Shown: positions 1 to 11,000 of the stretch, piece by piece
Layout of the letters: every line of letters begins with the position of its first letter
Position numbering within the stretch: position 1 is the first letter of the stretch
Assembly (NCBI GenBank): GCA_963575745.1
Contig: CAUYUJ010015938.1
Coordinates: forward strand, 240,335 to 304,334
Source: Prorocentrum cordatum
Taxonomy: Eukaryota; Sar; Dinophyceae; Prorocentrales; Prorocentraceae
Reading direction: 5' to 3'
Length of the DNA stretch: 64,000 bases
Program-made: the position numbers and the translations under genes
Notes under the pieces: model-generated
What the model saw: the letters and a program-made list of their open reading frames with translations, nothing else
The model's database searches: none
Told to the model about the DNA's origin: nothing

Positions 1-164
1 AGCAAACCGCCACTATAGGTGGGCCGCCGATGGTCAGATTACAGTGGTGGTCGTGGGAAGTAGGCTCACAAGCTCACGAGACCTGAGGCATGCGCGCAGA
101 GCTCCGACGATTCGTCTCCATGCCGCTGTTTCTCTTCCTCGGGGCCTGGCGTGCGAGGCGATCG

Positions 165-291
165 CTCTGCTCTCGCACGCCTCCGCCGCGTCGGCGCCCA
201 CTGCGACCAGCTTCCTGAGCTCCACGGCCTCCCGTGCGAGCTCCTCGGCGGCGGCGGCCCCGGCCTGCCGCCGGTCTGCGCAGCGCTCATC
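165..291 (-). CDS. candidate exon of a coiled-coil protein (5)
   Basis: Opens after CTCCAG|GATG: DERCADRRQAGAAAAEELAR, then EAVELRKLVAVGADAAEACE. The 3' boundary is not determined. If the five segments form one gene, it runs off the left edge of the window. Confidence 0.3.
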
Positions 292-489
292 CTGGAGGCC
301 GCCCACGTGAGCGACGAGCACAACACGGGCCCTGCGCACGACGGCACAGCGACCCCACGCAGTGGCCCACGCGGGCCGCCAGCGCGGCACACCGCGTGGA
401 GAAGAGGGCCTTTACGCGGGAAGTCAGCGCGCGAGCGTCGGAGCGTCGAGCCTGTGTATCTGTGCTGCTCACATGCATGGGGCTTGAGC

Positions 490-635
490 TGGTGAGGTCG
501 GAGGATCGCGCCGCACCGTCGATGCCTCAGCGATGCACGGGCGACACCGGGATGGGGAAGACCGGACTTCGGACCGCGCCGCATCGCCGATGTATCGAGC
601 ATGCGGCGCGATGGGCGGCCTGGACTCGGGGGCGG
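490..635. repeat. diverged GCATCGGC MITE-like element
   Basis: Contains GTCGGAGGATCGCGCCGCA and ATGCGGCGCGAT, the inverted ends of the family described at 9567, with a decayed centre. Confidence 0.4.
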
Positions 636-740
636 CCAAGAGGGGGGCGTCCAAGAGGGGGGACACGAATCATGGCCGGCGGCACGCGCGCGGCCCAGGG
701 GGGGGGACCAGGGACGTTATGAAATTAGAAAAGGCGCCGA
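625..740. repeat. dispersed repeat shared with 44045-44168 and 45778-45845
   Basis: Shared blocks are CGGCCAAGAGGGGGGCG, ATCATGGCCGGCGGCA and CAGGGACGTTATGAAATTAG, all in the same order at the other loci. Confidence 0.4.
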
Positions 741-1044
741 GAAGCCTGGGGAGATATCATGCCCCCCGCCTTGATGCCCCCCCCCCCCCAGTCCCCCCCC
801 CTCTTGGCCGCCCCCGATGGACATCCTCCGAGCAGAGAGCACCCACGCCTCGAAGGGCTCTCGGCTCACGAGGCTGCTCTTTCCCTGGCGCCTCTAGGTG
901 CCAGAGGCGCCAGTGCAGCTACAGGAGCGCGCCCGGCGGCGGGACCAAGACCAGCTGCATGCCCGGGCCCTCCCTGTCGAGGCGGCGCGCGCGGGGGAGG
1001 CTGCGAGGGGGGAGGGCGAGCTCCTTTGGGTAAACAGGGCCTGG

Positions 1045-1070
1045 AGGCGATGACGATGGTGATGGTGATA

Positions 1071-1119
<49 letters not shown>

Positions 1120-1466
1120 CGATGATGAAGATGATGCTGATGATGATGATGATCATGATGATGATGATGACGATGATGAAGATGATGCTGATGCTGCTGG
1201 TGACGATGATGACACTAATGATGCCGATGCTGCTGAGGATAATGCTGATGCTGGTGTTGATGATGCTGATGCTGATCATGCTGCTGGTGAAGATTATGAC
1301 GATGTTGGTGATGACGATGATGATGGTGATGCTGATGCTGATGCTGATGCTGACATTGATGCTGAGGCTGATGCTGATGCTGCTGATGGTGATGATGCTG
1401 CTGCTGATGATGATGATGCTGACGCTGGTGCCGATGCTGATGATCCTGATGATGCTGCTGCTGCTT

Positions 1467-1497
<31 letters not shown>

Positions 1498-1500
1498 CGC

Positions 1501-1542
<42 letters not shown>

Positions 1543-2163
1543 CGCTGATGTTGATGATGATGATGATGATACTGGTAATGAAACTCATGATGAGAAGGAT
1601 GATGATAAGGATGATGATGATGTTGATGAGGATGATGATGAGGATGATGATGATGATGACGCTGATGATGATGCTGATGATGATGCTGCTGATGATGATG
1701 ACGATGATGATAATGCTGCTGATGATGATGAGGATGACGATGATGATGATGCTGCTGATGATGATGCTGATGCTGATGCTGATGCTGATGATGATGATGA
1801 TGCTGATGATGATGATGATGGTAATGCTGCTGATGTTGAGGATGATGATGATGACGATGATGATGATGATGCTGATGATGCTGATGATGATGATGCTGAT
1901 GATGATGACGCTGATGGTGATGATGATGATGATGATGATGATGATCATGATGATCATGATGATGTTGATGATGATGAGGATGACGATGATGATGATGCTG
2001 CTGATGATGATGCTGATGCTGATGCTGATGCTGATGATGATGATGATGCTGATGATGATGATGATGGTAATGCTGCTGATGTTGAGGATGATGATGATGA
2101 CGATGATGATGATGATGCTGATGATGCTGATGATGATGATGCTGATGATGATGACGCTGATGG

Positions 2164-2198
<35 letters not shown>

Positions 2199-2769
2199 GT
2201 GATGCTGATGCTGATGCTGATGCTGACATTGATGCTGAGGCTGATGCTGATGCTGCTGATGGTGATGATGCTGCTGCTGATGATGATGATGCTGACGCTG
2301 GTGCCGATGCTGATGATCCTGATGATGCTGCTGCTGCTTATGATGATGATGATGATGATGATGACGCTGATGATGATGATGATGATGATGACGCTGATGT
2401 TGGTGATGATGATGATGATGATACTGGTAATGAAACTCATGATGAGAAGGATGATGATAAGGATGATGATGATGTTGATGAGGATGATGAGGATGATGAT
2501 GATGATGATGATGACGCTGATGATGCTGATGATGATGCTGCTGATGATGATGACGATGATGATAATGCTGCTGATGATGATGAGGATGACGATGATGATG
2601 ATGCTGCTGATGATGATGCTGATGCTGATGCTGATGCTGATGATGATGATGATGCTGATGATGATGATGATGGTAATGCTGCTGATGTTGAGGATGATGA
2701 TGATGACGATGATGATGATGATGCTGATGATGCTGATGATGATGATGCTGATGATGATGACGCTGATGG

Positions 2770-2830
<61 letters not shown>

Positions 2831-2851
2831 CATGATGATCATGATGATGAT
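1045..2851. repeat. 1.8-kb ATG-triplet microsatellite with higher-order duplication
   Basis: Imperfect (GAT)n with GCT, GAC and GGT variants. A variant-rich block around 1351-1480 recurs at 2224-2350. A second block at about 1726-1925 recurs at 1972-2170 and 2577-2775. The long open frames across it are a by-product of the triplet period. Confidence 0.85.
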
Positions 2852-3051
2852 GGCTCCCTGGGCAGGCCTCCGAGGAGCCCCCGACACTGGGGAGGCCTCC
2901 GAGGAGCCGCCAGGGTTCCCGAGAGGCCCCCGCGCGCCCGCCTTCGCGGGAGGCCGCTCCCTTCGCGGCCACCGCCTCGTGCGCGCCGCCGGCTTCCTGG
3001 AGAGCCGACGCCACGAGCAGAGAGAGAGGCCCTGGGCCCTGCAGTCACGAG

Positions 3052-3090
3052 GAGGAGGAGGAGGAGGAGGAGGAGGAGGAGGAGGAGCGT
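3052..3090. repeat. GGA microsatellite
   Basis: About 13 GGA units downstream of the large ATG array. Confidence 0.8.
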
Positions 3091-3171
3091 CATCCCGTTT
3101 TCAGTGGAGGCCAATCAACAAGAAACCTTCCACCAGAAACCCAACCTTGAGATCCCAGGACGTCCACTGAT

Positions 3172-3295
3172 GTTTGGTGCGGGAACCTCACGCTCTCCAT
3201 CGCAAAACCACCGACATCCACCAGGCAACCCAGGGCACCCTGGAGGCAAGCAGGCGTTTCTTGGCACGGGTCTCCACTGTAAGCAGGACGCACGA
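3172..3295. repeat. dispersed repeat shared with 42727-42850
   Basis: GGGCACCCTGGAGGCAAGCA and the sequence on both sides recur at the other locus with scattered substitutions; the two loci align over about 120 bp. Confidence 0.45.
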
Positions 3296-3462
3296 TGAGG
3301 ATGCAAAGGGCCTTGGGAGGCCGTGTCGACACTTTGCGAGCGGGGCGCGGCCAGCGAAAGCGGCCAAGGATGGGCCGACGGGGAAGGATGCAATGGTATC
3401 GTTGGGCAATTGCTCATCCTTACTAATTATGAAGGTTGACTGTATTTGTTCTGTTGCAATGC

Positions 3463-3670
3463 CCGAGCCAGATCGATCCAAGATGGTCCTGGGGCCGAAG
3501 CTGGGCGGGGGCGCCAGGTGTGAAACAAATCGCAACGCCAGGATCGCAGACACCGTGCTTTTTTTTCACGTGGAACTCCAGGGATCTCGACCTCTTCCCC
3601 GGGACAAGCTTTTCGTCCTGAGTGTTTTCGTTGACGGTCCTGGGGCCCTGCGAAGGCCCCCAGAGACAGA
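3463..3670. repeat. two abutting dispersed-repeat families
   Basis: 3463-3560 carries the AGATCGATCC...AAATCGCAACGCCAGGAT family, plus orientation. 3570-3670 carries, in minus orientation, the family that reads CTCGGGATGAAGAACTGG in its other copies. Confidence 0.45.
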
Positions 3671-3825
3671 ACATTGCCGAAAATCGTCCGTCGTGATTTG
3701 CTTCGCGATGTAAGCATGTCTAACCGACTACCCCGGATAATAATCACTCAGGAAAAGAAGTTCGGGGGCCTGGCGGGGATGATCAACGACTTTCCCGGGG
3801 AAGGTGATGTTGGTTCTAAGTTGCG

Positions 3826-3925
3826 ATGGTGATGACGACGACGAAGACAATGATGATGACGATGACGATGATGGTGATGGTGATGATGATGATGGTGATG
3901 GTGATGGTGATGGTGATGGTGATGG

Positions 3926-3984
<59 letters not shown>

Positions 3985-3985
3985 G
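3826..3985. repeat. GAT/GGT microsatellite
   Basis: GATGAC, GATGGT and finally pure GAT repeats. Confidence 0.8.
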
Positions 3986-4392
3986 TGATCCTGGGCGCTC
4001 GTGCAGGCTGACCTTGTAGATCTTGCGAAAGCTGATCTGGTGAGACCACCATGGCCATGCTCAGCGTTTTTGATGCTGTTGCCAGTCCACATGAGATGTT
4101 AGCAATTTCGACTCGCAACTTCCCCCATGGATTATCAAGTTCGTCCTCCGCGCCTCTCTCCACAATTACATCCGATTGAACCGGGATAAGAAAATAGAGG
4201 GGGAAAAGGGGGGGTGATATATTATCCGGGGCAGTCGGTTACTCCAAATTTGGGAGACCCCCCAGACCAGCAATGAAAGGGCGGCCTTTTGCCCAGACCC
4301 CATGGAACCCTCCAATACAGCTCAAATCTGAACCCCACCCAACTCAGACCACTCCCCGTGTGCAGCGAAATCCCCAATAGCTTTCGCCCGAC

Positions 4393-4494
4393 CCGCTCCT
4401 CCGAACGAATGGCGTCCACGTCTCGCACAACGATCTCCAGCTGCCCCGCGAACCACGCTCGCGCCTCGCCGAGGGCCTCCCGCAGCTCGGCCAC
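4393..4494 (-). CDS. candidate exon of a coiled-coil protein (4)
   Basis: 34 codons between GCCCAG|GTGG and GCGG|GTCGGG: VAELREALGEARAWFAGQLE, then IVVRDVDAIRSEER. Phase 0 at both ends. It has the least low-complexity sequence of the five segments. Confidence 0.4.
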
Positions 4495-5000
4495 CTGGGC
4501 GACGAAACGAGACGGGTCTCACGCGAGAAGACATGCTGGGCACGGCCTACGGGAACCCTTGTGTGACGAGCACCTTCCGTGAAGTCCCGTCGCCCTCCAG
4601 ACCTCCCCGCGTCCGCAAACGTACGCCTTGGGGTGAGGCGACGGGGACGTCACCGAAGGACATGGCTTGCCAGGTGTCGTTCAGGTTCCCCCCTGGACGT
4701 GGCGCCCTTACGCGGTGGCTTGCGCGGGTCGCCGACTCGGCACGCTGCCTTGAACACGAGGGCCCGCTTGCGCGCCGACTCACGCGGGCAGCTCACGCGC
4801 GAGCGTCCGCGCAGTCGACCCCGTTACCCTCCGCGGCCCCAGAGCGGACGTCTCTTGCCATCTCCGCGGTGACGGTCGTCACCCAGGGGTGTGGGGCGGG
4901 CGGGAGGAAGGCAAACGCCTCGGCGGGGTGGGGCACTTCGGGGCTGGGGGGGCGCTGCGACCGCCACAGCAATTGCGCGCGCCAGCAGGCCATCGCCCAC

Positions 5001-5156
5001 CTGGCCGCGCAGCTCCGCCCCCGCGAGCTGCGCCCCTGCGAGCTCCGCCGCGGAGCGCTCCGCGCTGCCGCGCTCGGAGAGCTCCGAGAGGGCCGCGCGC
5101 TGCTGCTCCAGGGCCTCCCTCTGCCGCTCCGCGAGCTCCTCTCTCGCGGGGCGCAG
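5001..5156 (-). CDS. candidate exon of a coiled-coil protein (3)
   Basis: About 52 codons: AREELAERQREALEQQRAAL, then SELSERGSAERSAAELAGAQ, then LAGAELRGQ, closed by a good GT donor (GGCCAG|GTGGGC). Charged heptads dominate. The upstream acceptor (GGGAG|CTG) is weak. Confidence 0.35.
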
Positions 5157-5159
5157 CTC

Positions 5160-6250
5160 CCGGGAGCTTGGGCTTGGGCTCTACCACGTGCCCCCGTCTA
5201 CTGTGTCCCTGTCTGCGGAGCCCAGGGCCCCCTGAAGAGAGGCATGGCCAAATGTGGAAGTCGGCGTTCCCCGTGCCCCCGTGTGCTGTGACCCCGAATC
5301 CGGCCCCTTGACCGGATGAAAGGGCCATCAAAGGGGACGAGCCCAAAGGAAGCCTGGGAGTCAGCCCGACTAATTGAGCGGAGCTGCGCTGGATTGTGAC
5401 GGAATTGGCCGATTTCCACCCACGTATTGTACCAGCGCCGATGCTGAGGCAAACCTCCCAGGAGTTGCACCCTGACGTCTCGTCGCTTGACAAAAAGAGA
5501 TCCGGGACAAAAAGCTGGCCCTAGGCAAGGGGGCGGGACCTCTGGGGCCGAAAATTGAAAGACATGTCATTACCGTCGCGTGTCTGGATTGTTGCTGCCA
5601 CTGGGCGAGCTGATCTCGCTGAGGAATAGAACGCATCAAAATGCTTCGAGCGATCCACACCCGAGAGAGCGAGGCGGGATAGCCAGGGAGCACCAAGCAC
5701 TCTGCCGAGCGGCCGCGGTATGTTGTCGTCATTCGTCGAGGGCGCGAAGCGGCATACCCAGGGAACACGGGCACTCTTTGGGGCTTGAGGGCTGGCGGCC
5801 GCGGCATGCTGGGTGTGCAAGGAGGTCGGGGGCGCTTCCTCGAAATCTACCAACACCACCGTGTTGGGTTGTGGAGTCCCGAAACGGTGCGGTGACAGAC
5901 CGTGCGGTGACCTCGAAATTCCCCAAGACCTCACCGCACGGTGCGTCAACGAACGGTTTTGGGACCTCGGACCTCTGATGCCTCAGTCACCCCAGCCGTC
6001 CTCGGAGAACGACCCGAGTCCCAAAACCGTGCGGTGACCCCGAGCCCCCACCGACTCAACACACGGTGTGGTCACCACCCCGTTTGGGGGCCCCCGATGG
6101 GTGAGGACCGACGGGAAGATTTGGTGGCGTCTTGACCCCCGGGGCCCAGACCTCCTCGCGCCGTGGCGAAGCCGCGACGGAAGGCGGGGGTGATCTTCGG
6201 CCGATTGGGGGTGGGCCCTCACCGTGCCCCCCGCGGGAGTGGCTCCAGAA
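5160..6250. other. no gene seen; dispersed-repeat fragments
   Basis: Contains a GACAAAAAGCTGGCCCTAGG copy of a dispersed family near 5500-5560 and repeated GTGCGGTGAC motifs at 5888-6036. No supported coding sequence. Confidence 0.4.
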
Positions 6251-6257
6251 AGCGCCC

Positions 6258-6337
6258 CTCCTCCTCCTCCTCCTCCTCCTCCTCCTCCTCCTCCTTCCAG
6301 CTCCTCCTCCTCCTCCTCCTGCTCCTGCTTCTCCTCC
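6258..6337. repeat. TCC microsatellite
   Basis: Two runs of CTC/TCC triplets separated by TTCCAG. Confidence 0.8.
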
Positions 6338-7189
6338 ACCGGCCGTAAGGCCTTCGCAATAAGTTCGGGCACCCCAGAAAACATCGAAACAAGGTCGGAC
6401 GAGTATCGCCTCCCAGAACACATCAAGGGAAAACACTCCAGTTTCGATATGTTCTTGGTGCTCGAAATCATTTCTGGCGGTCCAGGCTGAAGCAGTTTGG
6501 AGCACCATACGGCCACATGTGGAAGCAAAAACAGCGTGCCGTCGGAGATCTGGGGACGGCCCCGCGGGCTCCCCGGACCTGCAGGGCCAGGTCCTTTCTG
6601 ACCTGACTTTCGAAGAGGATCCGGCCCTTCGGGCGGGTGCTGATGGGGGGAGACCCACATGGGGGGTGAAGAGAAAGACCCTAAAGAAGCACTTTGCGGC
6701 CTCTTTTTTGGCCCCCGCTGGGTCCAAAAGGGCCCCAACGGGCCCCTTCAGAGCACTTTTCTTGACCCCCCATCTGGATCGCCCCCCATGACCACCCGCT
6801 CGAGGATCCAGCCTGAGCGACGAGGGCTCTCCGGGACGAGCTGCGGCATCCGTACTTCTACGTGTGTTCCTCCTCCGAGTTCTGGGCCCGCGAGCTCCGA
6901 GCAGGCCGCTGCTCGGGGGCTGCTCGGCGCTAGGAGGCGCTGTTGAGATCTGCAGGGCGCTATCCGCCGATCTACACTCAATCCAAGACGAGCAGAAACT
7001 TGCATGATGTACCACCTAACGATTGGCACCGCAAGGCAGGAGGCGCAACAACGGCGACAAACGCCAGGGAGGGCGGCCAGTGTCTCGATGGGCCCCGCGA
7101 GTTCCCAGACGGCCGCGCGCTGGCCTTGCGACCAAAACAACGTTACAACCAATCAAGACCAAAACCCTAGACCCAATATTTCTGCTGAA

Positions 7190-7260
7190 TTTGTCATGCC
7201 AGATCAGCCCGTGATGGTTCCAGAAGCACTGCGACAAAAATGCTGACGCCAGGATCTCAG
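7190..7260. repeat. dispersed repeat (AGATC...GTGATGGTTCC...CGCCAGGATCTCAGG)
   Basis: A diverged plus-orientation copy of the family also at 3463, 7873 (inverted), 13037 and 16487. Confidence 0.35.
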
Positions 7261-7499
7261 GGAGGTTGTGGGCCCCGCGAGCTCCCGGAAGGACGCGAGC
7301 CACGCGTGATCTACGATCAGACAATTGGGCGACGACAAGAAGCGGCCCTTACGCGCCAAGACATAGCGACCCTACGCCACGGCTGACGCGTGCCGCCAGC
7401 GCGGCAGGCTGCAGTGGCAATGAGGGCGCTCAGGCTCCATCTTAGGCCAGCAGCTTACGCGCGGATGTCGGCGCCGTAGAACTCGCTTTTCCAGCGTCG

Positions 7500-7679
7500 C
7501 TCAAGAGGCCGCGCGGGCTCCCAGAAGGCCGCGCGCTGCTGCTCCAAGGTCACCCTCTGCTGCTGGATGTCCATCAGCCCCTCGCGCAGGGCGGCTGCCT
7601 GCACCTCCTGCTGCTGCTGCTGCACCGCCAGCTGGCCCCGGGCGGCCTCGACGTCTTTGCGGAGGGCATCCATCGAAGC
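7500..7679 (-). CDS. candidate exon of a coiled-coil protein (2)
   Basis: It opens after TGAAG|GCT: ASMDALRKDVEAARGQLAVQ, then QQQQEVQAAALREGLMDIQQ, then QRVTLEQQRAAFWEP. This is a clear heptad pattern with a Gln run. The 3' boundary is uncertain; a GC donor after the WEP codons is possible. The LEQQRAA string recurs in the next segment. Confidence 0.4.
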
Positions 7680-7733
7680 CTTCAGAGAAACATCAACAAC
7701 TAAATAAACAGAATCTTTTGGAGCGCCGTGCAG

Positions 7734-7850
7734 ATGTCTTGGATCTGCGCTGAGCCCCTCCCCCATGGCGCGCGGAGAGCGCCAAGGGCGGCGCCTGATG
7801 CGCCGCCGGGGGGGCCCAGCGCCAATCCAAGAAATCAACGCGGACAAGGG
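7734..7850. repeat. foldback element with CTTGGATCTGCGC ends
   Basis: The left end TCTTGGATCTGCGCTGAG and the right end CAGCGCCAATCCAAGA are inverted. Related copies lie at 17670-17780 and 31098-31195 and a half copy near 10750-10800. The right side is always followed by AATC(C/T)GCGCGG-like sequence. Confidence 0.45.
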
Positions 7851-7872
7851 AGTGGCGCGATGGAAACTCTGA

Positions 7873-7975
7873 GACCCTGGCGTCGCAATATGTTTCATAC
7901 CTTAAGTTTTCGCCCAGATTGGGGCCCCGGGACCAACACGGATCGATGTGGCTCGAAAACTGCAACAGAAAGAGG
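7873..7975. repeat. dispersed repeat, inverted copy
   Basis: The reverse complement reads CGATCCGTGTTGGTCCCGGG and then TTGCGACGCCAGGGTCTCAG, the same family as 3463-3560. Confidence 0.4.
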
Positions 7976-8254
7976 GTGTCCCGTGGACGGTCCAGGGCTC
8001 TGGCCACGCAGTTTCGCGATGTCTCATTTGTTCGCAGCGTCTGATCTCAAGGAGGGGGTGACGACGCGAGGGGGCCGACCTTCGAAGAAGCCTGGGGAGC
8101 TTCTCAGACGACATAGGGCATCTTGAAGGGCCTCGAGGCTTCCAAGAAGTCTCCGTCGACATCTCGCGAGGGCCTTCTAAGAAGGCCCACGCCCTCGGAG
8201 AATCCCCCCTCGCCTTCTCAGAGGCCGCCCCCCCCGCGCCAGCCCCTCGCCCGC

Positions 8255-8502
8255 TCCCAGAGGCCTCCCAGATGGGGTCCGCGGAGATGGGGTCGGAGGA
8301 ATCGGGCCGCATCGCCGGTGCATCGCCGATGCATCGGCGATGCACTGGCGATGTTTCGCCGATGCATCGGCGACGCCGGTGATGCATCGGCACCCTCGGC
8401 GTGGAGCAAGTCGGGCTCCACATCGAGCCGCATCGCCGACGCATCGGCGATGCGGCGCGATCCTCCGACCCCGTCTACGCCGACTCGATCCAGGAGGCGC
8501 TG
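8255..8502. repeat. GCATCGGC MITE-like element
   Basis: TIR-bounded element: CCCAGATGGGGTCCG at the left, then GGGTCGGAGGA, CATCGCCGATGCATCGGCGA units in the centre, and GATGCGGCGCGATCCTCCGA at the right. Confidence 0.5.
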
Positions 8503-8515
8503 AGCACCACCGAGC

Positions 8516-8623
8516 CTGAATGGTGCCCCCCAGCAGCTGCTCTGCGATCTGTGCGAGCATCACCTGCTGAGCGCGGACGTCGCCCCTCAGCGCGCTCAGC
8601 TCGGCCACGTGGTCCTCGCGCTC
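8516..8623 (-). CDS. candidate exon of a coiled-coil protein (1)
   Basis: 36 codons opened by CACAG|GAG and closed by CAG|GC: EREDHVAELSALRGDVRAQQ, then VMLAQIAEQLLGGTIQ. Regular hydrophobic heptads and GC-rich codons stand out from the repeats around it. Four similar segments follow on the same strand at 7679, 5156, 4494 and 291, each after an AG acceptor, so they could be exons of one long coiled-coil gene. No start or stop exon was identified. Confidence 0.4.
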
Positions 8624-8679
8624 CTGTGCAGTGCGATGATTGGCAGAGTGTCCACAACCACTACCATAGGTAGGAATGG

Positions 8680-8982
8680 GAGGAGAAGGAGGAGGAGGAG
8701 AAAGATGAGGAGGAGAAAGAAGAGGAGAAAGGAGGAGGAGGAGGAGGAGGAGGAGGAGGAGCACCTCCCCATCCAACCTTCCCGCCCGTCCGCCCGGCGA
8801 GGGCCCCCGGAAGCCGAACACGGCCCAAAAGCCGCACGCTCCTGGGCTGCGCCGTCGGACGCCCGGGCCCGGCGGAGGTCCGAGGAGGCTGGCCCGAGCG
8901 CTACTCCACCCGGGGGAGGAGGAGGAGGAGGAGGGAGGAGGAGGAGGAGGAGGAGGAGGAGGAGGAGGAGAAAGATGGAGCT
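8680..8982. repeat. two GGA microsatellites
   Basis: AGG-triplet runs at about 8680-8761 and 8917-8982 separated by a GC-rich spacer. Confidence 0.8.
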
Positions 8983-9166
8983 GAGGAGGAGGAGCAGGAG
9001 GAGGAGGGCCCGAGCGCTACTCCACCCGGGGGAGAGGGGGGGGGAGCTGACCGTGCGCGGCCTGGGACGCCCGGGCCTGCAGGGCCCAGGAGGACGCCCC
9101 GGCCCCAGAAGGACGCCCAGGTCAGATGCTCACTCTGGGGGCATCATCATCGTCATGTGTCTTCTT

Positions 9167-9266
9167 ATCCTCCTCCTCCTCCTCCTCCTCCTCCTCCTCC
9201 TCCTCCTCCTCCTCCTCCTCCTCCTCCTCCTCCTCCTCCTCCTCCTCCTCCTCCTCCTCCTCCTCC
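9167..9266. repeat. nearly pure CTC microsatellite, about 33 units
   Basis: One uninterrupted run of CTC triplets. Confidence 0.9.
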
Positions 9267-9566
9267 ACTCGTGCGTCGAGGCTGCGTCGAACATCCGTCG
9301 ACTCGAGCCGAACCTGCGTCGAACCGGAGGCGAGCCTGAGTCGAATCTGAATCGAACTTGAACCTGGTGTCCACAAAAAGGTCCCCAGAGCAAGCATTGA
9401 ACCCAGGAGCAACGTTGGGGGACCGAGGAGGACGCCCAGGAGGTGAGGGACGCCCGGGCCTGCAAAAGGCCCGAGGTGGCCATCCCGCGCGACCCCACCC
9501 GGGGGGGTAGCTGCCCTCGCGCGCGACCCGGCCGTGAGGGGCAACGTTCGGGGTCCAGGATCGCTT

Positions 9567-9781
9567 AACTAGACGCCTCCTAGATGGGGTTGCAGTGGAT
9601 GGGGTCGGAGGCTCGCGGCGCATCGCCGATGTATCGACGATGCATCGGCGACGTCGGCGACGCATCGGCGACGCGCCGGCGTTGAGAAAATTGGGCTCCG
9701 CATCGAGCCGCATCGTCCATGCATCGGCAATGCGGCGCGACCCACCGACCCCATCTACTCGGACCTCATCTGGGAGGCCTG
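9567..9781. repeat. GCATCGGC MITE-like element, best-preserved copy
   Basis: The left end has CTAGATGGGG, GTGGATGGGGTCGGAGG and CGGCGCATCGCCGATG. The right end has GCATCGGCAATGCGGCGCGA, CCGACCCCATCTACTCGGAC and CTCATCTGGGAGGC, inverted relative to the left over roughly 55 bp. The centre is (GCATCGGCGAC)n. Confidence 0.55.
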
Positions 9782-10920
9782 CGGTCCCAGGAGGACGCCC
9801 AGGCCGTGATGGACGCCCGGGGCTGCAAGGCCCGCAGTGGCCAACCCCCTCGCGTCATGGAAAAATCACGACGGGGGAAATTTTTCTATATTTTCGGCCT
9901 CTGGAGGCCGCGAGGCCCATACCGGCCCTCGGGACCGTCAAGAAACGACTCAGGAAGAAAAACCGGTCCCGGGGACGGGGTCCAGACCTCTGGGGGTCGA
10001 CGTGATGAAAAAATCATGACGTCGGGGGTGCGGGAATGGGAAGGGAAGACAGGTACACTTTTCCGGCCCAAAAGGCCCCCCCACTTTTGGACCCTAAAAG
10101 GCCTCGTCAGGGGCCGTAATGGGCCCCTTGTCTGCAGCCCTCGCTGCCCCCCCATTCATCGCCCTTGCATTACGCGACGTCCAACGCCCAACGTGAGGGG
10201 CAATGTTAGGGGCCCAAGAGGAACCCACACCCCTGTAAAAAAAGCACGACGGCAATTTTGTTCGCTATGTTCGGCCTCTGAGGGCCATATCGGCCCTCGG
10301 CACGGTCAACATATCTACTCGGGATGAGAAACTGGTTCCGGGGAAGGGGTCGAGACCTCCGGGGGCCGATGTTATGGACAAAATCATGCGGTCGGGGGTC
10401 TGGGGAGGGAGGAAGCGAGAGCCCAGAAAAGAATCGAGGAGTCGGATCGGCGATCGAAAGGAATCGGATCGGCGGAGCTCGGCAGCCAAGTCGGGAGAAA
10501 TCGAGTCGGCGGAAATTGACAGGCAAATGAGGCCTCCGTTGGAACACCGACCTTGACATCGGAATCCGAAATCGAGCCGAAACGGACTCGGAGTCGGAAT
10601 CGATCAGAATCGAATCGAACCGAGTCGGAGGAGTCGGAATGGGCCCTGGGCTGCCAGCTGCACTGGAGGAAACGAAAAAGCGGCATAAGCAGCAACTTCG
10701 GGAGGTCCGAGTGACTTCCGCGGTGCGCGTGGCGCGCCAGGGGCGGCGCAGGAGGAGCCGCCCAGGGGGGCCCCACCGCCGATCCAAGAAAGCCGCGCTG
10801 GCAAGGGGGGGAATGGCACGAGGGGGGCCCTGAAGGAGCCAGGAGTGCTTCTAAGAAATCCGCGCGGAGCTCCGAGAATGCCACGACCACCACATGTAGG
10901 ACGGGGGAGGAGGGAGGATC
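9782..10920. other. no gene seen; dispersed repeats
   Basis: Two copies of the CTCGGGATGAGAAACTGG-type family at about 9930-10020 and 10296-10390, then degenerate AATCGAATCGG-type decamers at 10400-10640. Confidence 0.4.
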
Positions 10921-10933
10921 AAGAGGTTCTCCT

Positions 10934-11000
10934 CCTCCTCCACCTCCTCCACCTCCTCCTCCTCCTCCTCCTCCTCCTCCTCCTCCTCCCCCTCCTCCTC
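10934..11000. repeat. CTC microsatellite
   Basis: CTC/CAC triplet run. Confidence 0.8.

Noticed and set aside
759-3170. A long open frame coding almost only Met and Leu (and His/Gln or Ile/Ser on the other strand)
   Set aside because: It is produced by the triplet period of the ATG array; six frames are open there and the composition is not protein-like.
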